Positions 6,689 to 12,539 of a stretch of 12,907 bases of DNA are shown piece after piece. Within the stretch, counting starts at the first letter, position 1. Every line of letters starts with the position of its first letter. The notes under the pieces are model-generated. The model was not told the origin of the DNA, made no database searches, and saw nothing but the letters and a program-made list of their open reading frames with translations. Origin of the DNA: CAZFZT01 sp964523675 (lineage in GTDB: Bacteria; Planctomycetota; Phycisphaerae; Phycisphaerales; SM1A02); assembly GCA_964523675.1 (NCBI GenBank), contig CAZFZT010000088.1, positions 1 to 12,907 on the forward strand. The letters are read 5' to 3'. Position numbers and translations under genes: made by a program.

Positions 6689-8836
6689 ATGTACGAGTCT
6701 CGTGTTATTCGAACGGCAATCGTGTCGGCAATCGTTGCTGCGCCGATATTGACTCTCTCGATCTCATATGCTGATGAAACATGCACGCCACGGTGGGATG
6801 ATCCCATCGGCCTGCCGGGCGCGTTCAATCCGCCGATTCCGCTGTATGAACAGGTCATACACAAGGTGGCGGTCGCCGCTGATCTTGATGGTGACGGCGA
6901 TGCACTGTACGTCGCCGGTAAGTTCACACATCTGGGCGGCGTCGAAGTCAATGGCATCGCAAAATGGAACCCGCAGACGCAGACTTTTTCGCCGCTGGGA
7001 CAGGGGCTTGTGCCAATCCCATCTGGGGATACGCACGGAGTTCGTTCAATCGTGAGTTTCGACGATGGTTCGGGCACTGCGCTCTACGTCGGCGGCGGGT
7101 TTAATGTGCCGGGCGTTCCCGAAGCACGCAACATCGCGCGGTGGGACGGCAAGGAGTGGTCCGCCGTCGGCCAGCAGGAAGTGGATTACGTCGGTGCACT
7201 GATCGTGTTCGACGACGGTACAGGTCCGGCACTCTATTCTTGCGGTTGGTTCGCACCGAACTCAGGAAGCCAGGTCGCAAAATGGAACCCCGAGTCGCAG
7301 CAGTGGATTCCCCTGGGAGGATTCTTTAGCGTCGGTATGTTCCATGCTCTCACTGTTTTCGACGACGGCAATGGGCCGGCCCTATACGCTGGTGGAAGCT
7401 TTCTTCTATACCATGAAACAATCCTCCACGACAGTGAGTTCCGGGGGCTGGTGAAGTGGAATCACGAGTCCCAGGAGTGGGCCGCATTGAATGCAGGCCT
7501 AGTCGGAATAGTGAACGCCCTCATCGTGCATGATGACGGCAGCGGCGAAGCGATCTACGCAGGGGGCTACCTTCACTTCGCTCGCAACTCGTGGGACGAT
7601 GTCGTTGATATCCACTCACTCGCGCGATGGAACGGAAGTCAGTGGTCCAATGTCGGCACTGGTTTCTCTGGTGCCCACATTCAGGCGCTGGCGGAAGTTG
7701 AGGTCGGTAGCGACAAATCGCTTTATGCGGGCGGACATATTCTCGCAATAGGTGGAGTGCCCGCGCGAGGGCTTGCTCGCTGGGACGGCTCAGAATGGGA
7801 GGGGTTATTCCTGAACTCACCGGGATACGTCAGTTCGCTTGCCACCTTCGATAACAACGGCGCGCACGAGCCACGGCTCTATGCTGGCGGTGACTTCACC
7901 AAGGTTGAAGGTGTACCAGCTTTTAATCTGGCCGGATTCACTTGCGGGCTCCCCTGTGTTGAATCACAAACTGAGTGTGTTAATACTGGGCGTGATCCCG
8001 GATGCGTCAGCATCGGTTGCGCTCGCCAGATTGCCGAGATCGATCCAACGTGCTGCCTTGAAGACTGGCACCAGGGCTGCGCGGATCTTGCCGCACTCTT
8101 ATGCGCGACATACCAGCACGACGATGGCGAGAACGACGCCTTGTTCTTGCACAACGACACGCCGCAGGCGATCTACTTGAACGAGTTCGAGACTCGCAAG
8201 GGGGCAGAAGTCATCGACGAAGTCGAGATTGACTTTTGGACTGGTTACATTGAGGGCGCGGTCATCATTCCCGCGCTCAGCGAGGTGCCGATGACGCTGC
8301 ACATCTGGCGCGATACAGTTGGCAATGGCGATCCATCCGACGCTCTGCTGCTCGCTTCACAAGAGGTGAGCCAGGGGTCGTGGTCACCGGAGCCCGTTGT
8401 CGTCTCCATCGATCCGGTATACGTCGGCCCGGCAGGCAGCCGGTTCTTCATCGGCGTGGAGTTGGAGGCGGTCCATGATGCGATCCTGCCGTTCTTCCTC
8501 GATGTCAGCGAGCCGACGGGGCAAAGTTGGTTTCTTTCAGCAAGCGATGACCTCGACCCCGCGGACATCGCAGCGACTGCCACGTCAACCGATCAACTGG
8601 ATGTGAACAGCGATTTCGCATGGAACGGCAACTTTCCAATCCGCGCAAACGGCTTCGCCTTCACGCCTGCGCCCGGCGACCTCGATTACGACGGCTCCGT
8701 GAATGTAAGTGACCTGTTGCTCCTGCTCCAAGCATGGGGTCCATGCACCATGCCCACCTACTGCCCCGCCGATCTCACCGGCGACGGCTCAGTCAGCGTG
8801 CCCGATCTGCTCATGCTGCTCGCACAGTGGGGATAA
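6689..8836 (+). CDS. Secreted seven-repeat beta-propeller protein with DPTCC module and dockerin-like tail (copy 2)
   Basis: 715 residues, a tandem paralogue of the preceding gene with the same architecture: signal peptide 1-28 (MYESRVIRTAIVSAIVAAP..., cut near SYA/DE), seven propeller-type repeats to about residue 415, a Cys-rich module from C419 containing IDPTCCLEDWHQGC, a beta-rich domain (DDGENDAL, HIWRDTVGNGDPSDALL, YVGPAGSRFFIGV) and a dockerin-like tail (662-715). Repeat 6 is degenerate, with AEVEVGSDKSLYAGG in place of the FDDG start, and repeat 3 carries an unpaired Cys (LYSCGWF). Perfect identity to copy 1 is limited to two blocks; the middle is clearly diverged, so the pair is old but its ends were recently homogenised. 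GGAGA before the ATG supports the start. Function unknown; a surface binding or scaffold role is only inferred. A strong terminator follows 25 bp after the stop. Confidence 0.85.
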   Translation: MYESRVIRTAIVSAIVAAPILTLSISYADETCTPRWDDPIGLPGAFNPPIPLYEQVIHKVAVAADLDGDGDALYVAGKFTHLGGVEVNGIAKWNPQTQTFSPLGQGLVPIPSGDTHGVRSIVSFDDGSGTALYVGGGFNVPGVPEARNIARWDGKEWSAVGQQEVDYVGALIVFDDGTGPALYSCGWFAPNSGSQVAKWNPESQQWIPLGGFFSVGMFHALTVFDDGNGPALYAGGSFLLYHETILHDSEFRGLVKWNHESQEWAALNAGLVGIVNALIVHDDGSGEAIYAGGYLHFARNSWDDVVDIHSLARWNGSQWSNVGTGFSGAHIQALAEVEVGSDKSLYAGGHILAIGGVPARGLARWDGSEWEGLFLNSPGYVSSLATFDNNGAHEPRLYAGGDFTKVEGVPAFNLAGFTCGLPCVESQTECVNTGRDPGCVSIGCARQIAEIDPTCCLEDWHQGCADLAALLCATYQHDDGENDALFLHNDTPQAIYLNEFETRKGAEVIDEVEIDFWTGYIEGAVIIPALSEVPMTLHIWRDTVGNGDPSDALLLASQEVSQGSWSPEPVVVSIDPVYVGPAGSRFFIGVELEAVHDAILPFFLDVSEPTGQSWFLSASDDLDPADIAATATSTDQLDVNSDFAWNGNFPIRANGFAFTPAPGDLDYDGSVNVSDLLLLLQAWGPCTMPTYCPADLTGDGSVSVPDLLMLLAQWG
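6768..7013 (+). repeat. 246-bp perfect direct repeat, 5' block, copy 2
   Basis: Identical to 4362-4607, offset 2406 bp. The base just before differs (T6767 versus C4361), as does the base just after (C7014 versus T4608). Confidence 0.95.
8623..8788 (+). repeat. 166-bp perfect direct repeat, 3' block, copy 2
   Basis: Identical to 6226-6391, offset 2397 bp. The offset differs from that of the 5' block by 9 bp, so the intervening segment has net indels of whole codons. Confidence 0.95.
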
Positions 8837-8861
8837 CAGCCCTCACCTCAATTCAATGTCC

Positions 8862-8899
8862 GCCACGCCTTGCAGTAATGCGAGGCGTGGCTCACTTTT
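8862..8899 (+). terminator. Intrinsic terminator after the second paralogue
   Basis: GCCACGCCTTGCA (8862-8874) pairs along its whole length with TGCGAGGCGTGGC (8879-8891), 13 pairs including one G-U, around a GTAA (GNRA) tetraloop. TCACTTTT follows on the plus strand. It begins 25 bp after the stop codon. This is the clearest terminator in the window. Confidence 0.85.
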
Positions 8900-8936
8900 G
8901 GCGCTGCCCAAGAAAGTTTGGATTTGCGGTCGAGAC

Positions 8937-8942
8937 TTGACA
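8937..8942 (+). promoter_or_regulatory. Consensus -35 hexamer before the HesB-like gene
   Basis: TTGACA matches the sigma-70 -35 consensus exactly, 66 bp upstream of the ATG and downstream of the terminator. At 17-18 bp spacing there is no good -10 (GACTGG); GACTAT at 8965-8970 is better but 22 bp away. A promoter is expected here because the terminator isolates the next gene, but its -10 is unclear. Confidence 0.3.
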
Positions 8943-9008
8943 CTCGCATGAGTAGCATCGACTGGACTATTCGCCGAAGACCGTGACCCGTTCAGAAAGG
9001 AACCCCTC

Positions 9009-9287
9009 ATGATGCAAGTCACCGAACAGGCCAAGTCACACCTCGCTGCCGCCCTCGATGCGGCCGCTGCCGATGAAGAACGCGATCAGTCGTGCTTTCG
9101 GATTGTGCAGGGAGCGGACAACCGGCTGGCGATGGAACTCGATCAGCAGTCAGACGCCGACACCATCGTCGAGCACAACGGCAAGCCGCTGCTGGCTCTT
9201 GACGAGTCGGTGGAGCAACTGCTCGATGGCCGTACACTCGATGTGCAGGCCAATGACCAAGGGCAGCCGATGCTCACCTTGAGGTAA
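9009..9287 (+). CDS. Small HesB/IscA-fold protein lacking the conserved cysteines
   Basis: 92 residues. The order VTEQAKSHLAAAL, CFRIVQG, LAMELDQ, ADTIVEHNGKPLLALDESVEQLLDGRTLDV follows the HesB/IscA pattern (helix, then beta strands, then the D...LDG..LD segment). IscA-type carriers use three conserved Cys, one in the CxG region and a C-terminal CGC. Here the only Cys is C29 and the C-terminal CGC tail is missing; the protein ends at LTLR. It is therefore unlikely to carry an Fe-S cluster in the usual way. A cytoplasmic role is expected, as there is no signal peptide. AAAGGA (8996-9001) is the ribosome site; the ATG at 9009 or the adjacent ATG at 9012 could start it. It stands alone between a terminator and convergent purD. 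The family call rests on pattern similarity read by eye. Confidence 0.6.
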   Translation: MMQVTEQAKSHLAAALDAAAADEERDQSCFRIVQGADNRLAMELDQQSDADTIVEHNGKPLLALDESVEQLLDGRTLDVQANDQGQPMLTLR

Positions 9288-9438
9288 CATTCTGTTCCGA
9301 TCAAGGGTGTAGTGCCCTCGTGCCTGCACATCCGTCAACGTTTTCAAGCCGCGCGTCCATGCGGATCCGATTGCTCTACGCGCAGAACATCTCACAGTTC
9401 TTCGTCGTTGGTGCGGTGCGGCAGGCACTGCGTCATCA

Positions 9439-10797
9439 TCACCCCACAGCCGCTTGCGGTTTCGCGCGCTCGCCTGCGCCTTTCAGAATCCTGTCCCCGA
9501 TATCGCGCCGCCAATGTGCGCCTTTGAAGTGAATCCTCTCACACGCCGCGTTCGCCAGATCGCGCGCTGTGCGAAGATCATGCGCCAGCGCCGTCACACC
9601 CAGCACGCGCCCGCCGCTTGTGACCACCTCACCGCCTTTGACCGAAGTTCCTGCGTGAAACACGTGGACCTCACCGCTGGGCCCCGACATCGCCTCGGCC
9701 TCCTCAATGCCTGTGATCGAACGACCGGTTTCATATGAACCGGGATATCCCTCCGAGCACATCACCACGCAGCACGCCACACGATCATCAAAGTCAAAGT
9801 CAACATCCGCCAGCCGGCCAATCGAAGTTGCCCAGAGCACCTCAATCAGATCACCTTGAAACCGGGCCATCAAGGGTTGACATTCCGGATCACCAAAGCG
9901 GCAGTTGAACTCCAGCACGCGCGGCCCGCCGGGCGTCAGCATCAAACCGGCGTAAAGCACACCCCGGTACTCGATGCCGTCCCGGCGCAGCGCATCGATG
10001 GTCGGCACCATGATCTCCCGTTCTACAATCGCCATCGTTTCGCGATCGATGACCGGCGTCGGGCAGTAGGCGCCCATGCCGCCGGTGTTCGGCCCGGTGT
10101 CACCTTCAAACGCCTGCTTGTGATCCTGACACGGATCGAGCAGCCAGATCATCCTGCCATCCACCAACGCGAGGACGCTCACTTCCTGGCCGGTGAGTTT
10201 CTCTTCGATGATGATTTTGGAACCCGCGTCGCCGAATTCGCGCTGCACGAGCGTACGTTCAATCGCTTCGAGCGCTTCATCGACGGTGTCGCAGACGATT
10301 GCGCCTTTGCCGGCTGCAAGACCGGCTGCCTTGACGACGCATGGCAGATCACGAGCGATCACGAAGTTCCTGGCGGACTCAGCATCGGTGAACGTGCGCG
10401 ACTCGGCCGTCGGAATCGATGCGGTGCGCATGATCTGCTTGGCGAAGGCCTTGTCCGCTTCCAGTTGCGCAGCGGCCTTGGATGGGCCGAACACGCGCCG
10501 CGTCGGTGTCTGCAGCGCATCGGTGATGCCCTGCGCAAGCGGAACCTCCGGTCCGACCACCACAAGATGGATGTCATTCGCTTCACACCACCGCGACATG
10601 CGGAACGTGTCGCGCATGTCCATCGCCACCGGACACGGCTCGCCCAGCGATTGCAGCCCGGCGTTCGACGCATCAGAAAGCCACAATCGTCCCAACCGTG
10701 GCGACTTGCGCAGCTGCCATGCCAACGCATGCTCGCGTCCCCCGCCACCGATGAGCAGCACGTTGCAAGTCGATGGGCACTGTTGATATGGCGCCAT
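9439..10797 (-). CDS. purD: Phosphoribosylamine-glycine ligase (GAR synthetase)
   Basis: 452 residues. It catalyses the second step of purine synthesis, joining glycine to 5-phosphoribosylamine with ATP, in the cytoplasm. Visible motifs are LIGGGGREHALAW (15-27), VVVGPEVPLAQGI (79-91), FGPSKAAAQLEADKAFAK (103-120), the ATP-grasp segment VVKAAGLAAGKG (154-165), DHKQAFEGDTGPNTGGMGAY (225-244) and LEFNCRFGDPECQP (295-308), where N, C and R replace the more usual NVR. The length is slightly over the usual 420-430, because of about 10 extra N-terminal residues before NVLLIGGGG and a longer C-terminus. The ATG at 10797 has no Shine-Dalgarno, but a -10-like hexamer lies 6 nt upstream. The phosphatase gene ends 53 bp upstream on the same strand. 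Confidence 0.95.
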   Translation of the reverse strand: MAPYQQCPSTCNVLLIGGGGREHALAWQLRKSPRLGRLWLSDASNAGLQSLGEPCPVAMDMRDTFRMSRWCEANDIHLVVVGPEVPLAQGITDALQTPTRRVFGPSKAAAQLEADKAFAKQIMRTASIPTAESRTFTDAESARNFVIARDLPCVVKAAGLAAGKGAIVCDTVDEALEAIERTLVQREFGDAGSKIIIEEKLTGQEVSVLALVDGRMIWLLDPCQDHKQAFEGDTGPNTGGMGAYCPTPVIDRETMAIVEREIMVPTIDALRRDGIEYRGVLYAGLMLTPGGPRVLEFNCRFGDPECQPLMARFQGDLIEVLWATSIGRLADVDFDFDDRVACCVVMCSEGYPGSYETGRSITGIEEAEAMSGPSGEVHVFHAGTSVKGGEVVTSGGRVLGVTALAHDLRTARDLANAACERIHFKGAHWRRDIGDRILKGAGERAKPQAAVG

Positions 10798-10803
10798 AAC
10801 GTG

Positions 10804-10812
10804 AGTGTAGCA
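10804..10812 (-). promoter_or_regulatory. Extended -10 element positioned for leaderless purD transcription
   Basis: On the minus strand TGCTACACT reads as an extended -10 (TGn plus TACACT, 4 of 6). The hexamer ends 6 nt before the purD ATG, so the predicted +1 is the A of the start codon. No recognisable -35 lies 17 bp upstream. No Shine-Dalgarno is present. Confidence 0.4.
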
Positions 10813-10850
10813 TGGGTCGTGGCTGGAGGTTCTTCACGAAGCGCTACTGC

Positions 10851-11321
10851 TCAGCTACCGCTCAAGAGTCGATCAAGCAGCGCATCGCACGCGGAATCGA
10901 CGAGCTGGAAGACCTGCTCAAACCCTTCATCACCGCCGTAGTAGGGATCGGGCACCTCTATGGCCCTGGTGGCCTGGTCATGCGAGAGCAGGAGCGATAC
11001 CTTGGATGCCGGCGCGCCGCTCGACAGGAGATGATCACGATTGTCAGCATCCATGCAGATGATGTAGTCGAACTCGTGAAAGTCCTGCTTCGTCACTTGG
11101 CGGGCCCTGCTGACAAGCGCGATGCCATAGCGCTCAGCGGTCTGCCTCATGCGATGATCCGGCAATTCGCCAGCATGCCACCCGCCGGTGCCGGCCGAGT
11201 CGATACTGAAACGGTCCGCGACGCCGCGCTCGTTCACCTTATGAAGAAAGAGCCCCTCGGCCAGCGGACTGCGGCAGATATTGCCCATGCAGACGAACAG
11301 AATGGAGATGCGCTGCGGCAT
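10851..11321 (-). CDS. Low-molecular-weight protein tyrosine phosphatase
   Basis: 156 residues, the family's usual size. The active-site loop CMGNICRS (C11 to S18, CX5RS) sits at the N-terminus as in this family, with C11 the nucleophile and R17 the phosphate binder. The general acid D125 is in DPYYGGDEGFE (125-135). Conserved DSAGTGGWHAGE (41-52) and CMDADN (89-94) are also present. It removes phosphate from phosphotyrosine or small phosphate esters in the cytoplasm; relatives act on exopolysaccharide tyrosine kinases or arginine-phosphorylated proteins, and nothing here shows which. No kinase or capsule genes are nearby. The ATG at 11321 has no Shine-Dalgarno; the upstream coding-strand sequence is C/T-rich and merges into the 8-bp array. 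It may be co-transcribed with purD, which begins 53 bp downstream. Confidence 0.93.
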   Translation of the reverse strand: MPQRISILFVCMGNICRSPLAEGLFLHKVNERGVADRFSIDSAGTGGWHAGELPDHRMRQTAERYGIALVSRARQVTKQDFHEFDYIICMDADNRDHLLSSGAPASKVSLLLSHDQATRAIEVPDPYYGGDEGFEQVFQLVDSACDALLDRLLSGS

Positions 11322-11327
11322 GGGGGA

Positions 11328-11333
11328 AAGATA
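11328..11333 (-). promoter_or_regulatory. -10-like hexamer positioned for leaderless phosphatase transcription
   Basis: TATCTT on the minus strand (4 of 6) ends 6 nt before the ATG at 11321, the same geometry as upstream of purD. The -35 region at 17 bp would fall inside the purine-strand array (TCGCCC, a poor match), so a change in repeat number would leave the -10 intact but alter the DNA behind it. Confidence 0.35.
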
Positions 11334-11340
11334 GGGGGAG

Positions 11341-11420
11341 AGGGGCGAAGGGGCGAAGGGGCAGAGGGGCGAAGGGGCAGAGGGGCGAAGGGGCAGAGGG
11401 ACAGAGGGGCAGAGGGGCAG
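11341..11420 (+). repeat. 8-bp tandem array 1 (AGGGGCGA / AGGGGCAG)
   Basis: Ten consecutive 8-bp units with no spacers: AGGGGCGA or AGGGGCAG, one variant AGGGACAG (11397-11404). Near-units flank it on both sides (AGGGGGAG 11333-11340, AGGGATAA 11421-11428). The plus strand is almost entirely purine with a run of four G every 8 nt. No stop codon occurs in any frame of the array, which creates long false open frames. Confidence 0.95.
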
Positions 11421-11431
11421 AGGGATAAAGT

Positions 11432-11519
11432 GACCTTTCGACCTTTCGACGTTTCGACGTTTCGACCTTTCGACGTTTCGACCTTTCGACGTTTCGACGT
11501 TTCGACGTTTCGACGTTTA
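11432..11519 (+). repeat. 8-bp tandem array 2 (GACCTTTC / GACGTTTC)
   Basis: Eleven consecutive 8-bp units, GACCTTTC (four) or GACGTTTC (six), the last being GACGTTTA; only the third or fourth base position varies. It begins 11 bp after array 1 and ends 21 bp before the proposed lipoprotein start. It contains TCGA at every junction. Like array 1 it has no stop codon in any frame. Confidence 0.95.
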
Positions 11520-11540
11520 AACTCTACCTCTCACCAACCA

Positions 11541-12518
11541 TTGCCTAGACCCGCACCATCCATCTTCCTCATCGTCTGTGCCGTCATAGCAGTGGCCCTT
11601 GTCGCATGCCGGCCGAATGCGCCGGTTGCTGCCGACGATAATGCCAGCGGCCGGCTGCGTGTCGTTGTGACGATACGGCCGCTCGAGTTGATCGTGCGCG
11701 AGCTGCTTCTTGATTCTGCCCTTGCGGAGCGGGTTGAGCTGAGCACAATTCTCGCGCCTGAGGTATCACCGCACGGCTTTGAACCAACAAGCGCGCAAGT
11801 AGCCATGCTCCAGAGGGCGGACCTTGTCATCCTCAACGGGCTGGGACTCGATGACTGGGCCGCTCGCGGCCTGCCTGCCAGAACGCGCTTGGCGCGATTC
11901 GATGATGTCGTCGATCTCGAAGCGGAACACGAGAACCTGCACGAGCATGATCACGCCCATGACCATGCACATGGACCGGAATGTGACCACGGCCCGATTG
12001 ATGAACACTTTTGGGTCGATCCCGAACTGGTTCGCGCCTTTGCAGCACTGCTTGCGCGGGAGATCGAGCAGGGCCTTGGCCGTACCGAGCCCGAGGCGGA
12101 GGCAATCGCAGCATTACGCGAACGCTTCAATCATGTTGTTGCTCGTGTTGATGAGGATCTGAAGCGGCTCTTGGAGGCACACCGAGGCCGGCGCATCGTC
12201 ACGCACCACAACGTGTTCTCGCGCCTGGCGAATCGGTACGGTCTGGGTGAACCGATCGTACTGCGACGGCTTGCAGCGCTTGAGCCGTCGCCGGGCGATC
12301 TGCGAAGGGCGATCGAGCACATTCGTCAGGAGCACATCCACGCAATTCTCATCGAACCGCAGTTCGCCGCAGCCGCCGCCGAGCGCGTACGAAATGAAAC
12401 CAATGCAGCGCTCATCGAGGTTGATCCGCTCGGCATCGATGCCGCCACCTGGTCCGACATGATGCGGAGCATCGGCGGAGCGATTGCACGGTCACTCGAG
12501 CAGAACGTGGCTGATTGA
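11541..12518 (+). CDS. Zinc ABC transporter substrate-binding lipoprotein, ZnuA type
   Basis: 325 residues from a TTG at 11541. I chose this start because it opens a classic lipoprotein signal (PRPAPSIFLIVCAVIAVALVAC) with lipobox LVAC and lipidated C23; no in-frame ATG is nearby and there is no Shine-Dalgarno. The frame also continues upstream through the 8-bp arrays, with a GTG at 11430 as the alternative. Metal ligands of cluster A-I binding proteins are recognisable: H78 in SPHGFEP, H156 in DEHFWVDP, H223 in THHNVF, and D295 in VDPLG. The His/Asp/Glu-rich loop at 130-150 (HENLHEHDHAHDHAHG, then CDH) favours zinc over manganese. The protein would capture zinc outside the membrane for an ABC importer, but no permease or ATPase gene follows: a convergent gene ends 21 bp away. 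Those partners must lie elsewhere. Confidence 0.9.
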   Translation: MPRPAPSIFLIVCAVIAVALVACRPNAPVAADDNASGRLRVVVTIRPLELIVRELLLDSALAERVELSTILAPEVSPHGFEPTSAQVAMLQRADLVILNGLGLDDWAARGLPARTRLARFDDVVDLEAEHENLHEHDHAHDHAHGPECDHGPIDEHFWVDPELVRAFAALLAREIEQGLGRTEPEAEAIAALRERFNHVVARVDEDLKRLLEAHRGRRIVTHHNVFSRLANRYGLGEPIVLRRLAALEPSPGDLRRAIEHIRQEHIHAILIEPQFAAAAAERVRNETNAALIEVDPLGIDAATWSDMMRSIGGAIARSLEQNVAD

Positions 12519-12539
12519 CGCGACAATCGATCGCAGCCA

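Noticed and set aside
4362..7013. Insertion sequence or transposon ends at the long direct repeats
   Set aside because: The repeats lie inside the coding frames at equivalent codons, carry no terminal inverted repeats or transposase, and are explained by paralogy and conversion.
9304..9318. Terminator between the HesB-like gene and purD
   Set aside because: AGGG/CCCT is only 4 bp with a 7-nt loop and no T-run on either strand.
9359..9532. Small plus-strand frame starting MRIRLLYAQN
   Set aside because: It has no ribosome site and about half of it overlaps the 3' end of purD in antisense; nothing supports translation.
9856..10941. 361-residue plus-strand open frame opposite purD
   Set aside because: It is antisense to an intact conserved enzyme, shows no domain pattern and runs into the phosphatase gene.
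11341..11519. CRISPR array
   Set aside because: Units are 8 bp and contiguous, with no unique spacers and no cas genes nearby.
10812..11540. Open frame upstream of the zinc lipoprotein, reading through both 8-bp arrays and antisense to the phosphatase
   Set aside because: The arrays contain no stop codons in any frame, and the rest is the shadow of the phosphatase gene. The signal peptide with lipobox begins only at 11541.
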